Shown: positions 17,881 through 28,225, numbered from the stretch's first letter. The stretch: DNA of 64,000 nt from Gilliamella sp. ESL0443 (GCF_019469165.1 NZ_CP048263.1:930001-994000), one strand, 5' to 3'. Program-made: numbers and translations. Notes: generated by a model not told the origin, from the letters alone.

Positions 17881-18108
17881 ATGAATAGTACCAAAAAAGA
17901 AATACATGAAATTCGATCTTGGGCCAGCATTCGTGAAACTTCTATTGAGATAGCTGAAGCTATTTTTGAATTAGCTAAAAATGATGAAAAACTCGCTGAG
18001 CAAATTTGGGAAGAAGGTAGCGATGAAGTCTTAAAACTCGCTTTTTCCAAAACTAAAGCAGACAAACTCTTCTGGGGTGAACAAACCATTGAGCGCAAAA
18101 ACGTTTAA
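17881..18108 (+). CDS. yccJ: YccJ-family small protein
   Basis: The protein has 75 residues, identical in length to E. coli YccJ and very similar, ending in [13 protein letters not shown]. The family has no defined function; in E. coli it shares an operon with wrbA and is linked to stationary phase. Here it lies six bases before the RNase Z gene, so the two should be co-expressed. It has a strong AAGGAG site. The small acidic protein has no membrane segment. Confidence 0.9.
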   Translation: MNSTKKEIHEIRSWASIRETSIEIAEAIFELAKNDEKLAEQIWEEGSDEVLKLAFSKTKADKLFWGEQTIERKNV

Positions 18109-18114
18109 TCTTTT

Positions 18115-19032
18115 ATGAAATTAACTTTTTTAGGAACGAGTGCTGGGTCACCAACAGCTGAACGCAATGTTAGCAGTATTATGCTTGATCTCCGGCAGGA
18201 AAGAGGGCGTTTATGGCTTTTTGATTGCGGTGAAGCGACTCAAATGCAAATGCAAAAGGCCAAATTTAGTCTGGCTAAATTAGAGATGATTTTTTTGACA
18301 CATTTACATGGTGATCATCTGTTTGGTTTACCTGGCGTGTTAACAACTCGTTCTTTGATGCAAAACCAATCGCCATTGACCTTAGTTGGTCCAAAAGGCA
18401 TTAAGCAATTTATTCAAACTGTTATTGATATTAGTTATTCTTGGCTGACTTATCCTTTAAATATTATTGAACTTGAGCAAGATGGTTTGGTTTTTGAGGA
18501 TAATAAGTTTCGCGTTGAAGCCAAATTATTAGCGCATCGTGTTCCGTGTTTTGGGTATCGGATTATAGAAAAAGATCTGCCAGCGTCATTGGACATTGAT
18601 AAGTTAAAAAAGGATAACATTCACATTGGTTCTTTTTATCGTGATTTAAAAGAAGGTCGAACTGTTACGTTAGAAGATGGTAGGATTATTCATGGTAAGG
18701 ACTATCTAGAAACCATTAGAAAAGGTAAAAAAATTGCTATTTTAGGCGATACCATTCCTTGTCAGGCTTCAATTGATTTAGCTCAGGATGTCGATTTGTT
18801 AATCCATGAAGCAACCCAAGAGCAAGCTCTTGAAGAAAAGGCGCTTGAGCGAGGACATTCCACAACTGTACACGCGGCAACTATTGCCAAACAAGCTCAT
18901 GCTAGGCGCCTTATTATTACGCATATTAGTCCTCGCTATAGCTTGAATGACAAAACAAAATTAGTCAATGAGGCTAGGAATATTTTTGCGCCCACTGAAA
19001 TCGCAACTGACTATGCTACTTTTGAAGTATAG
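18115..19032 (+). CDS. rbn: RNase Z / RNase BN (tRNA 3' processing)
   Basis: This 305-residue metallo-beta-lactamase-fold nuclease trims tRNA precursors. The zinc motif THLHGDHLFGLPG (about 62-74) is complete, with further ligands in HRVPCFGYRI, ILGDT and the C-terminal ITHISPRY. The exosite region (about 160-200) is the short bacterial type. An upstream yccJ is six bases away. The ATG follows a weak site, in keeping with coupling to yccJ. Confidence 0.95.
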   Translation: MKLTFLGTSAGSPTAERNVSSIMLDLRQERGRLWLFDCGEATQMQMQKAKFSLAKLEMIFLTHLHGDHLFGLPGVLTTRSLMQNQSPLTLVGPKGIKQFIQTVIDISYSWLTYPLNIIELEQDGLVFEDNKFRVEAKLLAHRVPCFGYRIIEKDLPASLDIDKLKKDNIHIGSFYRDLKEGRTVTLEDGRIIHGKDYLETIRKGKKIAILGDTIPCQASIDLAQDVDLLIHEATQEQALEEKALERGHSTTVHAATIAKQAHARRLIITHISPRYSLNDKTKLVNEARNIFAPTEIATDYATFEV

Positions 19033-19039
19033 TAAAATG

Positions 19040-19056
19040 AGCCGATCTTGTCGGCT
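19040..19056 (+). terminator. Hairpin after the RNase Z gene
   Basis: The six-base stem AGCCGA/TCGGCT has a five-base loop and begins eight bases after the stop. The T-run is weak (AGTTGATTTT), so termination may be inefficient. Confidence 0.5.
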
Positions 19057-19196
19057 AGTTGATTTTGTATAAGTTAGCTTACCTTGGTAAAAAATAATTC
19101 ATCTTAAAAAGCCTCAATTTTGTAAAAAACATTGAGGAGTCTATACCGTCTTATTTTTCTTTACAGCATAAAATTAATAAATCTTATTGGGAGGTT

Positions 19197-19348
19197 TTGG
19201 ATGAAGTGGTATATAAGGGTATGAAATAATATCCATAAATTCCCCTAAAGCGGAATATGGATTATTAGACCGAGGTAAAACTTTGGTACCGATTTTAAAT
19301 ATGCTTTGCCAATGGGGAAATAACCATAAAGATGACAAATTATCCTAA
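19197..19348 (+). pseudogene. HxlR-type regulator, C-terminal remnant
   Basis: The reading frame ending at TAA 19346-19348 encodes INSPKAEYGLLDRGKTLVPI followed by LNMLCQWGNNH. This corresponds to the final wing and helix of HxlR-family winged-helix regulators (PPKVEYSLTE.G..L.P.L..L..WG). The upstream piece (DEVVYKG) sits in another frame, so a frameshift is also present. No helix-turn-helix or start remains. No likely target gene is adjacent. Confidence 0.6.
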
Positions 19349-19365
19349 TTTAAAGTAACTTCATT

Positions 19366-19388
19366 CGCCGACGATGTCGGCGTTTTTA
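19366..19388 (+). terminator. Intrinsic terminator before argE
   Basis: A perfect seven-base stem (CGCCGAC with GTCGGCG, loop GAT) is followed by TTTTTAT. It ends plus-strand transcription from the RNase Z/HxlR side and lies six bases from the convergent argE stop. Confidence 0.8.
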
Positions 19389-19393
19389 TATGA

Positions 19394-20551
19394 TTAAAGG
19401 CAGAAATCTTTGATCAAATTTTCTATCGTTAATTTTGTTGGTTTTATAAAGTCCATTGAAATAAACTCGTCTGGTTGATGAGCTTGTTCAATAGAGCCAG
19501 GACCTAAAACTATGGTTGGCGCAATTTGATTTAAATAAGGCGCTTCAGTACTGTAATTGACAGTTTGTGCTTGATGACCCACTAAATTTTCAATGTGCTG
19601 CAATGCGGGGTGATCTTTTTTACATTCGTATCCTGGAATGGGTGATACTTCATATTCTACTGAAATACGATTAGGGTATTTATCCATAACGGGTTTTAAT
19701 GTTTCACATAATGCGTTATAAATCGAGTCAACATCATTATCAGGTAATACTCTTATATCAATAATTAATTCACAACACCCGCATATTTGGTTTGCAGCAT
19801 CACCGCCATGAATCACACCTAAATTCAGAGTTGGATAGGGGACACTAAAGCCTTCATTATGATATTGTTCTTTGAATTTTTGTTTAAGGATTAATAGACG
19901 TTCAATGACTAAATGCATAATTTCTATAGCATTAATACCTTTGTCTGGATCGCTTGAGTGACCTGATTTTCCAATCACTTTTATTGAATTGGAAATAAAC
20001 CCTTTATGTGCTCGTATAGGAATTAGTGAAGTAGGCTCGCCAATTATGGTGCAATCAGGTTTTAATTGAGTTTGTTTGGCAAAAAATGATGCACCAGCCA
20101 TTGAGGTTTCTTCATCTGCAGTAGCTAATACATAAATTGGTTTGGTGAGTTTTTTTAGATCAATATCTCGCAAAGCATCTAGAATAAAAGCAAAAAATCC
20201 TTTCATATCAGCCGTGCCTAATCCGTAAAGCTTGTTATTATCTTCCGTTAACTTAAATGGATCTTTGCTCCATTGCCCATCATCAAAAGGAACGGTATCG
20301 GTATGGCCACTTAGTAATAGGCCTCCTTGGCTTTTGTTTTCACTATTTGAATAAGTTGCCAGCATATTGAATTTATGACGTGTGTTAGGGACGGCTTGAA
20401 CATCAACAATAAATCCTAAATCCGCAAACCATGTCGCTAATTTGTCTATTAAAGGTTTATTGGAATAATCCAATTTTTCGTTGGTGACATTACTAATAGT
20501 TGGAGTGGATATCAATTCATTATAAATTGTCAAAAAAGAGGGGATTGCCAT
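19394..20551 (-). CDS. argE: Acetylornithine deacetylase
   Basis: This 385-residue M20-family metallopeptidase removes the acetyl group from N-acetylornithine in arginine synthesis. Visible metal and catalytic motifs are [34 protein letters not shown] and the C-terminal HQPDEF. The dimerisation domain lies between, around residues 180-290. Length and motif spelling match enterobacterial ArgE. It stands alone here; argCBH are not adjacent. No convincing ArgR box was found upstream. Confidence 0.93.
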   Translation of the reverse strand: MAIPSFLTIYNELISTPTISNVTNEKLDYSNKPLIDKLATWFADLGFIVDVQAVPNTRHKFNMLATYSNSENKSQGGLLLSGHTDTVPFDDGQWSKDPFKLTEDNNKLYGLGTADMKGFFAFILDALRDIDLKKLTKPIYVLATADEETSMAGASFFAKQTQLKPDCTIIGEPTSLIPIRAHKGFISNSIKVIGKSGHSSDPDKGINAIEIMHLVIERLLILKQKFKEQYHNEGFSVPYPTLNLGVIHGGDAANQICGCCELIIDIRVLPDNDVDSIYNALCETLKPVMDKYPNRISVEYEVSPIPGYECKKDHPALQHIENLVGHQAQTVNYSTEAPYLNQIAPTIVLGPGSIEQAHQPDEFISMDFIKPTKLTIENLIKDFCL

Positions 20552-21090
20552 AAATTCACCTTATTAAATAATAACGTTTAGCTTTCATCATTCTTTGTTC
20601 AATGCGCTTAGCGTTAATACTAGAATGCAAAATACTAAGATTCAAAAAACTAAGATTTAAAATACAATAATTCAAAATGGTTTACATGATAGCTTATTTT
20701 ATATCAGCATGAATTAAAAAATTAATTATTAATCACTTATAAAATAATAGAAAGTGAAGATTAAATTATTTTAGGTTGCCATATTAGTGAATGTACATCA
20801 CTTTCCATTTAAAGTTGAGACCGATATTGATGCGTTATAAAAGAATTTATTAGCTGTGATAACACTTTTTTAGATCGAATTAGAGTGATTTATGGTGATG
20901 ATTTTCTAATGCTAACTTTTCCCCAATAGTAATTTACTGATTTTTAGCATTTACTGCGTTTACATTTAGAGTCGATTCTATTTGTAAAAAACATTTGCTA
21001 TTATGCGTAAATTGAAAATAAATAGATTATAACGGTTAAATTTTTCGTTAATATTTATTATAAATTGTTACTTTAGAATAGGTGTTATTC
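20552..21090. other. Divergent intergenic region argE-yhiI
   Basis: These roughly 540 bases contain no supported gene. The argE-proximal part holds a four-unit 15-bp tandem repeat (20619-20678); the rest is AT-rich leader sequence for the yhiI operon. Confidence 0.5.
20619..20678. repeat. Degenerate tandem repeat, four 15-bp units
   Basis: The units at 20619, 20634, 20649 and 20664 share the pattern ACTAAGATTCAAAAT, and each differs from it at a few positions. The array begins 68 bases upstream of the argE start codon. It could be a small minisatellite or a set of spaced protein sites. Confidence 0.65.
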
Positions 21091-22164
21091 ATGAAACAAA
21101 TAAATAAAAAATGGATTATTATCGCAGTTGTAGTTGTTGCTATTGGATTTATCTTATGGCAACAATTTAAGCCTGATGGATATGGTTCAGATTTTAGTAG
21201 CGGTAATGGACGTATTGAAGCAACTGAAATCAATATCTCAGCCAAGTTAGCCGGTAGAATTGAAAAAATTAATGTTGATGAGGGTGATTTTGTTAAAGCA
21301 GGCCAACCTTTAGTTGTTATGCAAACAGATACATTACAAGCTCAGTTAAATGAAGCTCAAGCGCAATATCGACAAGCCTTGAGTAATGAAGCGACATCTA
21401 GAGCTCAAGTTGCCTTAAAAATGAGTGACAAAGTGGCTGCTTTAGCTGGTGTTACTCAAAGAGAAAGTGACTTAGATATTGCCAATAAGCATTTAGAACG
21501 AACAAAAGCCCTTTATCAAAAAGGGGCAATTTCAGTTCAACAATTTGATGATGATACCGCTAAAGTAAATAGTGCAAAAGCAGCATTAGACTCTGCTAAA
21601 TCACAAGTTACCGCTGCCGATGCAGCCATTGAAGCTGCACAAGCCGGAGTAGAAAGTGCTAAATCAGCTATAAACGTAGCGCAAGCAAATATTAATCAAA
21701 TCCAAGCGGATATTGATGACAGTACATTAACTGCACCAGTTGATGGACGTATTCAATATCGCATTGCTCAACCCGGTGAAGTTTTACCTTCAGGCGGTAA
21801 AGTGTTAAATCTGGTTAATCTTTCAGATGTTTATTTAACTTTCTTTTTACCAGAAACAATTGCAGGTAAAGTCGGAATTGGTGACGAAGTAAGATTGGTT
21901 CTTGATGCTTTACCCAATAAAGCAATTTCAGCCAAAATTTCATTTGTCTCAAGCGTTGCGCAATTTACGCCTAAAACTGTTGAAACTAAAGATGAACGTC
22001 AAAAACTCATGTTTAGAGTGAAAGCACAATTAAGTCCAGAATTGTTAAAATGCTATATAACTCATGTTAAAACCGGCCTTCCTGGTGTGGCTTGGGTAAG
22101 ACTAGATCCTAATACGGAGTGGCCTTCAGGTTTATCTGATGTTGCAAAATGCCAAACTAAATAA
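21091..22164 (+). CDS. yhiI: HlyD-type membrane fusion protein YhiI
   Basis: This 357-residue periplasmic adaptor is anchored by one N-terminal helix (IIIAVVVVAIGFILW). A lipoyl-like half (NISAKLAGRIEKINVDEGDFV) precedes a long Ala-rich coiled-coil hairpin (about 75-200). The second lipoyl half (DSTLTAPVDGRI) and a beta-barrel domain follow. ATG 21091 is taken as the start; a GTG nine bases upstream is less likely. With rbbA and yhhJ next to it, this is the same gene set as in E. coli, probably an ABC export complex. Confidence 0.88.
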   Translation: MKQINKKWIIIAVVVVAIGFILWQQFKPDGYGSDFSSGNGRIEATEINISAKLAGRIEKINVDEGDFVKAGQPLVVMQTDTLQAQLNEAQAQYRQALSNEATSRAQVALKMSDKVAALAGVTQRESDLDIANKHLERTKALYQKGAISVQQFDDDTAKVNSAKAALDSAKSQVTAADAAIEAAQAGVESAKSAINVAQANINQIQADIDDSTLTAPVDGRIQYRIAQPGEVLPSGGKVLNLVNLSDVYLTFFLPETIAGKVGIGDEVRLVLDALPNKAISAKISFVSSVAQFTPKTVETKDERQKLMFRVKAQLSPELLKCYITHVKTGLPGVAWVRLDPNTEWPSGLSDVAKCQTK

Positions 22165-22177
22165 TTGGAGATAGCAT

Positions 22178-24976
22178 ATGTCAGAGTCAAATAAAAAGGA
22201 TTTGACGTTACTTGCTGAAGGTAAGGCCATTGATGATGCTGTTGTAAATGTAAGTAATGTATCGTTACATTATAAAAAAACGTGTGCGCTTAATGATGTT
22301 AGTATTGCCATCCCGCCTAGATGTATGGTGGGACTAATTGGTCCTGATGGTGTTGGTAAATCTAGCTTATTATCATTAATAGCGGGCGCACATGTCATTC
22401 AAGAGGGATTAGTTTACGTTTTAGATGGTGACATGAAAGATAAATCCCATCGTAAAAACGTCTGTACCCGTATTGCTTATATGCCACAAGGATTAGGGAA
22501 AAACCTTTATCCTACACTTTCAGTGGAAGAAAATTTGCAATTTTTTGCTCGTTTATTTGGTAACGATGCTGCTGAAAGGCGACGTCGTATTGATGAATTA
22601 ACTAAAAGCACTGGGTTGTATCCTTTTTTATCTAGACCCGCTGGTCGCCTTTCTGGAGGGATGAAACAAAAAGTCAGCTTATGTTCTGCCTTGATTCATG
22701 ATCCTGATTTACTTATTCTTGATGAACCAACAACAGGGGTCGATCCTCTTTCTCGCGCGCAATTCTGGCAATTAATCAATAAAATTCGTGAACAACGACC
22801 ACAAATGAGCGTGATTGTTGCAACAGCTTATATGGATGAAGCGCAAAACTTTGATTGGCTGGTTGCAATGTATGGCGGTAAGATTCTTGAAACAGGCACG
22901 CCTCAAGCATTATTAGCCAAAACTGGTAAAGATAATTTAGATGATGCCTTTATTCAATTGATGCCAGAAGATGCTAGAGAAGGTTATGAATCGGTTGAAA
23001 TTCCCCCATTAGATTTAAATAAAGATTTACAAGTGGCGATTGAGGCAAAAGGTTTAACCAAGCAATTTGGTGATTTTATTGCGGTTGACCATGTTAACTT
23101 TTCAATCAAACAAGGCGAAATATTTGGTTTTTTAGGATCTAATGGTTGCGGTAAATCCACAACGATGAAGATGTTAACAGGGTTATTACCAATATCCTCA
23201 GGTGAAGCTTGGTTATTTGGTAAACCGGTTGATGCAAGTGATATTAATGTTAGACGTCATTTAGGTTATATGTCTCAGGCTTTTTCGCTTTACAGTGAAT
23301 TAACGGTTGAACAAAACTTAGTTTTACATGCCCGTCTATTTGGTATTGAAGAAAGCAAAATTCCTGCAAGAGTTGAGGAGTTAGTTAAGCGTTTTGGCTT
23401 GGAAAATGAATTAAAAAGTTTACCAGATAGTCTACCGTTAGGGGTTAAGCAAAGACTTTCTTTATCTGTTGCGGTGGTTCATAATCCTGAGATTCTTATC
23501 CTAGATGAACCGACTTCCGGGGTTGATCCCATTGCTCGGGATGACTTTTGGCGTTTAATTATCGAACTTTCCCGAAAAGATAAAGTTACGGTATTTATTA
23601 CTACCCATTTTATGAATGAGGCGGCACGCTGTGATAGGATTTCACTCATGCATGCTGGTAAAGTATTAGCCAGTGATACTCCTGATAATATTATCCATTC
23701 CAAAAATGCTAAAACGCTGGAAGAAGCTTTTATTCGTTATTTAGTTGATGCTGGTGCAGATGATACCAATAGTGATGAAAAAGCAAGTGAAGAGCCTAAA
23801 ACTTTAACTAATAAACAAGCTAATACAACGCAAGATGCTCACCTACAGGGATTTAGCTTAACTCGGATGATTGGGTGTATGTGGCGTGAAACTTTAGAGC
23901 TATCGCGCGATCCATTGCGAGCTTTGTTGGCACTTTTAGGTTCAGCTATCTTAATGTTGGTAATGGGCTATGGTATCACCATGGATGTAGAAGATTTAAA
24001 TTTTGCGGTGTTAGATCGTGATCAAACTATTACCAGTCAAAATTATATTACCAATCTTTCTGGATCTAAGCGCTATTTTATCGAGAAACCGCCAATCCTT
24101 GATTATGATGATATGGATCATAGGATGAGAAGTAATGAGATAGCATTAGCTATTGAGATTCCACCTAATTTTGGTCGAGATATTCAACGTGGTGATCCGG
24201 TTAGTATTGGAATATGGATTGATGGTGCAATGCCTTTGCGTGCCGATACGATTAAAGGATATGTACAAGGAATGCATCTTGCTTGGTTAAGTGACAAAAT
24301 TAAAATGACTACCGGAACAACATCAAGTTCATTGGCAAATATCGAAACTCGATATCGTTATAATCCCGATATCAAAAGTTTACAAGCTATGGTACCTGCG
24401 GTTATTCCTATTTTATTATTAATGATTCCATCGATGTTAGCTGCACTATCCGTAGTACGTGAAAAAGAGATGGGGTCGATAATTAACTTATATGTTACGC
24501 CTGTTACCAAAACTGAATTTTTATTAGGTAAGCAGGTTCCATATATTGTGATTTCGATGCTTAGCTTTTTATTATTGCTGCTTATGGCGGTGACAATATT
24601 TGGCGTACCAATTAAAGGTAGCTTGTTAACTTTGTGTTTGGCTGGATTAGCTTATTGTATTATTGCAACAGGCTTTGGATTACTTGCTTCAACAGTTACA
24701 CGCAGTCAAATTGCGGTTATCTTTTTAACCTGTGTTGGTACCATGTTACCAGCGATACAATTTTCTGGTTTGCTTAATCCGGTTGCATCTTTAGAAGGTA
24801 GTGGACGATATATTGGTGAAGTTTATCCAACAACCCATATGCTTATTATTGCTCGAGGAGTCTTTAATAAGGCATTAGGATTTTTTGATTTACATAACTC
24901 AATATTTGCCTTGCTGATCACCATACCGATTATACTTGGTGCAAGTATATTCCTCCTCAAGAAACAAGAAGGATAG
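22178..24976 (+). CDS. rbbA: RbbA, ribosome-associated ABC ATPase-permease fusion
   Basis: The protein has 932 residues: two ABC ATPase domains followed by an ABC-2 membrane domain. Domain 1 (about 20-270) has Walker [10 protein letters not shown], signature LSGGMKQK and Walker [13 protein letters not shown]. Domain 2 (about 290-530) has GSNGCGKST, a degenerate signature LPLGVKQR and [11 protein letters not shown]. The C-terminal part has an N-terminal helix, a large periplasmic domain and five helices from about 730. E. coli RbbA is reported to act at ribosomes, yet the fused permease and YhiI/YhhJ neighbours point to transport as well. It starts 13 bases after yhiI. Confidence 0.92.
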   Translation: MSESNKKDLTLLAEGKAIDDAVVNVSNVSLHYKKTCALNDVSIAIPPRCMVGLIGPDGVGKSSLLSLIAGAHVIQEGLVYVLDGDMKDKSHRKNVCTRIAYMPQGLGKNLYPTLSVEENLQFFARLFGNDAAERRRRIDELTKSTGLYPFLSRPAGRLSGGMKQKVSLCSALIHDPDLLILDEPTTGVDPLSRAQFWQLINKIREQRPQMSVIVATAYMDEAQNFDWLVAMYGGKILETGTPQALLAKTGKDNLDDAFIQLMPEDAREGYESVEIPPLDLNKDLQVAIEAKGLTKQFGDFIAVDHVNFSIKQGEIFGFLGSNGCGKSTTMKMLTGLLPISSGEAWLFGKPVDASDINVRRHLGYMSQAFSLYSELTVEQNLVLHARLFGIEESKIPARVEELVKRFGLENELKSLPDSLPLGVKQRLSLSVAVVHNPEILILDEPTSGVDPIARDDFWRLIIELSRKDKVTVFITTHFMNEAARCDRISLMHAGKVLASDTPDNIIHSKNAKTLEEAFIRYLVDAGADDTNSDEKASEEPKTLTNKQANTTQDAHLQGFSLTRMIGCMWRETLELSRDPLRALLALLGSAILMLVMGYGITMDVEDLNFAVLDRDQTITSQNYITNLSGSKRYFIEKPPILDYDDMDHRMRSNEIALAIEIPPNFGRDIQRGDPVSIGIWIDGAMPLRADTIKGYVQGMHLAWLSDKIKMTTGTTSSSLANIETRYRYNPDIKSLQAMVPAVIPILLLMIPSMLAALSVVREKEMGSIINLYVTPVTKTEFLLGKQVPYIVISMLSFLLLLLMAVTIFGVPIKGSLLTLCLAGLAYCIIATGFGLLASTVTRSQIAVIFLTCVGTMLPAIQFSGLLNPVASLEGSGRYIGEVYPTTHMLIIARGVFNKALGFFDLHNSIFALLITIPIILGASIFLLKKQEG

Positions 24977-24981
24977 ATATT

Positions 24982-26112
24982 ATGCAAAGTTTTATTAATA
25001 TTTATCGCTTAGGCATTAAAGAGTTATGGGGATTGATTCGTGACCCAATCATGTTACTGTTAATCGCCTACTGTTTTACGCTTGATATCTATACTGCAGC
25101 AACAGCAACTTCAGACTCGCTTCATCATGCGTCGATTGCGGTAGTTGATGAAGATGATTCGCCATTATCCAGACAAATTATTGCGGCGTTTTATCCACCC
25201 ATGTTTAACCAACCGGTAAAACTAAACTCTATGGATGAAGTTGATCGAGGTATGGATACCGATAGTTATACTTTTGCATTGAATATTCCGCCTAACTTTC
25301 AACGCGATGTGTTAAATAATCAAAGTCCAGAAATTCAACTTAATATTGATGCAACACGAATGGGGCAGGCTTTTGTTGGGAATGGTTATATTACCCAAAT
25401 TGTGACCAACGAAATAACAAAATATTTCAATCAAATCGATAAACCCACCAGTTTGCCGGTGAATATTGAAGTTCATGCTGCATTTAATCCAAACTTGACC
25501 CGTTCTTGGTTTGGTTCCGTTATGGAAATCATCAATATTGTGACCACGTTGTCGATTATTTTAACTGGCGCAGCTTTAATGAAGGAGCGTGAACATGGTA
25601 CTATCGATCACTTGCTTTCAATGCCAGTTACACCACTTCAAATCATGATATCAAAAGTTTGGTCGATGGGGCTTGTCGTGCTTGTTTCAACATGGGGGGC
25701 ACTCTTAGTTGTTGTTCATGGTTGGCTAAATGTTCCAATTGAAGGCTCGATTACCTTGTTTTTAATTGGGGCAGCTCTACATTTATTCGTGACAACGTCA
25801 CTTGGAATCTTTATGGCGACTGTTGCCAAATCAACAGCACAATTTGCCATGTTATTTATTTTAATTCTTCTACCTTTACAGATGCTTTCTGGTGGTAGTA
25901 CACCACGTGAAAGTATGCCTGAAGTAGTCCAAAATATCATGTTGTTTGCACCAACAACGCATTTTGTTGAATTAGGGCAAGCAATTTTGTATCGAGGAGC
26001 TGGCTTTAGTGTTGTTTGGACATCTTATGCTTGGTTATTAGCTATTGGTAGTGTGTTCTTTCTTATTGCGCTTAAACGCTTTCGTAGTTCAATTGTTAAT
26101 ATGGGTTCTTAG
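24982..26112 (+). CDS. yhhJ: ABC-2 permease YhhJ
   Basis: This 376-residue permease has the ABC-2 plan: one N-terminal helix, a periplasmic domain (about 40-175) and five C-terminal helices. Marks include MKEREHGTIDHLLSMPVTP and PLQMLSGGSTPRESMP. It begins five bases after the rbbA stop and pairs with the permease half of RbbA. The cargo of the complex is unknown. Confidence 0.9.
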   Translation: MQSFINIYRLGIKELWGLIRDPIMLLLIAYCFTLDIYTAATATSDSLHHASIAVVDEDDSPLSRQIIAAFYPPMFNQPVKLNSMDEVDRGMDTDSYTFALNIPPNFQRDVLNNQSPEIQLNIDATRMGQAFVGNGYITQIVTNEITKYFNQIDKPTSLPVNIEVHAAFNPNLTRSWFGSVMEIINIVTTLSIILTGAALMKEREHGTIDHLLSMPVTPLQIMISKVWSMGLVVLVSTWGALLVVVHGWLNVPIEGSITLFLIGAALHLFVTTSLGIFMATVAKSTAQFAMLFILILLPLQMLSGGSTPRESMPEVVQNIMLFAPTTHFVELGQAILYRGAGFSVVWTSYAWLLAIGSVFFLIALKRFRSSIVNMGS

Positions 26113-26119
26113 AATAAAC

Positions 26120-26156
26120 GTGCTGAACATAAGATTCAATCGGTTTTGTTCAGCAC
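26120..26156 (+). terminator. Hairpin after yhhJ
   Basis: GTGCTGAACA (26120-26129) pairs perfectly with TGTTCAGCAC (26147-26156) across a 17-base loop, eight bases after the stop. No strong T-run follows, so it may protect the mRNA 3' end as much as terminate. Confidence 0.5.
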
Positions 26157-26223
26157 TTAAAAATATAGATATACTTGTTTGAAATGATCAAATATACCCA
26201 TTGTTTAAATTATTATTAATTAT

Positions 26224-27483
26224 CTATTTAGCAAAAGGTAACTCTTCCCAACGCGTTGTATACCGCTGGCTAAGCATATCTCGCTTGATTTGCCAAGCTG
26301 CGGTTTGTCTTATACCGCCTAAGTGAATAGTATTTTTTCCCATCTTTTGATTAATGTAATCCATTGTTTTCATTAGCTGTTCACTTTTTTGCGTTTCTGA
26401 TATGTCAGGAATAAATAAATCGGATTGGAAATAATCATCTTTAGCTTTTAGATCAAGTAGCATCACACCTGATTTCATAAATAAAAAGCCTTTTTTATAA
26501 ATGGATTGTAATCCTTTTTGAGCGGCATGAATGATTAATCTCGAATCATCAGTTGTTGACAATAATGGAACGACAATTGATGGATTATATTGAGGTAATT
26601 CTGGCCGAAATCGATTAGTCTTTAAAAAGACCAGTACTGCACTAGCAACTGATTTTTGCTTTCTTAGTTTTTCTGCACCACGGCTTGCATGTACTCGAAT
26701 TGCTTCTTGTATATCAAATAGATCACTCGTTAAATGACCAAAGCTACGCGATGTCATAATATTTTTTTTAGGTGTAGATAAATCATCTAATTCAATGCAG
26801 TTAATACCACGTAGTTCAAGTACTGTACGTTCAAGGACAACAGAAAATAACTGTCTAATTTGTTTCAAATTAGCTTGATGTAAGTCCCAAGCGGTATGAA
26901 TATCTAATACTTTTAACCGTTGAGCAATTCGCCAACCAACGCCCCATATATCTTCAATTGAGAATTGCTTTAATATCGTCTTTATCGCTTCTCGATTAGT
27001 CGGTAAACAATAAACACCTTGATGAATAGGCTGTTTTTTGGCGATATGATTAGCTAATTTTGCTAACGTTCGAGTTGGTGCAATACCAATACTCACCGGG
27101 ATACCTGTATCACGCTTTACTATTGTTTTTAAATTTTGACAATGAGTTAACACATTGTTAAATCCATTTAAATGGATGAATGCTTCATCGATAGAGTAAG
27201 GTTCAATATCTGCAGTATAATGACGAACGGTATCAAATACCCGCTGACTCATATCGCCATAAAGCTCATAATTAGAACTCAATAATTTAATTTTTTTTCT
27301 AATTTTGGGTTCAATTTTGTAGGCGGGCATTCCCATTGGTACTAAGGGTTTTAATTCATTAGAACGGGCGATTACGCAACCATCATTATTAGATAAGATA
27401 CCAATAGGTTTTCCTTCTAATTTGGGATTAAAGACTCGTTCACATGATGCATAAAAATTATTACAATCAATTAGCCCAATCAT
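26224..27483 (-). CDS. umuC: DNA polymerase V catalytic subunit UmuC
   Basis: This 419-residue Y-family translesion polymerase has the N-terminus IGLIDCNNFYASCERVFNP carrying the first catalytic aspartate. SIDEAFIHL carries the second acidic pair, and VGWRIAQRL is the helix-hairpin-helix. The little-finger domain follows, with a C-terminal tail like UmuC. ATG 27483 overlaps the umuD stop (TCATGA), so the two are coupled; an upstream reading extension is not used. It works with UmuD' to copy damaged DNA. Confidence 0.95.
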   Translation of the reverse strand: MIGLIDCNNFYASCERVFNPKLEGKPIGILSNNDGCVIARSNELKPLVPMGMPAYKIEPKIRKKIKLLSSNYELYGDMSQRVFDTVRHYTADIEPYSIDEAFIHLNGFNNVLTHCQNLKTIVKRDTGIPVSIGIAPTRTLAKLANHIAKKQPIHQGVYCLPTNREAIKTILKQFSIEDIWGVGWRIAQRLKVLDIHTAWDLHQANLKQIRQLFSVVLERTVLELRGINCIELDDLSTPKKNIMTSRSFGHLTSDLFDIQEAIRVHASRGAEKLRKQKSVASAVLVFLKTNRFRPELPQYNPSIVVPLLSTTDDSRLIIHAAQKGLQSIYKKGFLFMKSGVMLLDLKAKDDYFQSDLFIPDISETQKSEQLMKTMDYINQKMGKNTIHLGGIRQTAAWQIKRDMLSQRYTTRWEELPFAK

Positions 27484-27926
27484 GAATGTCCTCGCTTTCG
27501 TAGGGAGTGAATCGTATGTATTACGACTCCCCAAATATGGACTTCTTTCCCTGCTAGTGAAATAGGTGGATAAAGTCTATTGCCTGATACTAAATGATGT
27601 TCGCCATTAATAAAACTTAAACACTTACAAGTTAGTTCACCGTCAACAGCTGCGACAACAATATCATCTATTTTCGGTTCTAAAGATCGGTCAACAACAA
27701 GCAGATCACCACTGTAAATACCGTAATCAATCATTGAGTCACCAATCGCTTTAATATAATAAGTCGCACTAGGGTGCTTAACTAAATGGCTAGTTAAATC
27801 TAGTTTTGTTTCTAAATAATCATCAGCAGGTGAGGGAAATCCGGCTCTTACTGGCGTATCAACTAAAGGCAAATAAGTCGCGAGAGAGCTATTAGCTTGC
27901 CCAAGAACAACACAATATTTATTCAA
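27480..27926 (-). CDS. umuD: UmuD, LexA-like self-cleaving polymerase V subunit
   Basis: The protein has 148 residues if read from TTG 27926, chosen because AGGAG lies seven bases upstream; no ATG is available. The cleavage site is Ala28-Gly29 in VRAGFPSP. The catalytic serine is Ser64 in GDSMID and the lysine is Lys101 in DGELTCK. These are shifted by four from E. coli Ser60/Lys97, consistent with the chosen start. RecA filaments should trigger self-cleavage to UmuD'. A LexA-box-like site lies upstream. Confidence 0.93.
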   Translation of the reverse strand: MNKYCVVLGQANSSLATYLPLVDTPVRAGFPSPADDYLETKLDLTSHLVKHPSATYYIKAIGDSMIDYGIYSGDLLVVDRSLEPKIDDIVVAAVDGELTCKCLSFINGEHHLVSGNRLYPPISLAGKEVHIWGVVIHTIHSLRKRGHS

Positions 27927-27989
27927 GAAAACACTCCTAAAAAACAATAAAAAACGAATAGTGGAGATCTATTCGCATAAAAAAAAGAT

Positions 27990-28009
27990 ATATGTATAAA
28001 TATACAGTA
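27990..28009. promoter_or_regulatory. LexA (SOS) box upstream of umuD
   Basis: Read on the minus strand, TACTGTATATTTATACATAT has the CTGT-N8-ACAG arrangement with one change in the right arm (ACAT). The middle is the alternating AT stretch typical of strong SOS boxes. It lies 64 bases upstream of the TTG start, so LexA would block umuDC expression. Confidence 0.8.
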
Positions 28010-28206
28010 TAAAATACTTAATTCAATAAAAACGAGTGTAAAAAATTAAAAATAGATTACTAAAAAAAGATAATCTGTTGTTTTACAAGTAAAGTTGCTA
28101 GCTAAACGACTTAGGTGCTTACTTTTCAATTTATCGAGAGATAAATTAAATTTAAATTTTGCTATTTATTTATACCCAAAAAAACTATACTTCCTAACCC
28201 TTACAT

Positions 28207-28225
28207 GATAATGATTATCATTACT
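28207..28225. promoter_or_regulatory. Fur box upstream of the TonB-dependent receptor
   Basis: GATAATGATTATCATTACT matches 16 of 19 positions of the Fur consensus and contains the perfect palindrome GATAATGATTATC. It lies 68 bases before the receptor start codon. Confidence 0.85.

Noticed and set aside
26590-27100. Possibility that umuC is a plasmid or ICE-borne homologue
   Set aside because: It has the same base use as its neighbours, and no mobile genes or direct repeats surround umuDC.
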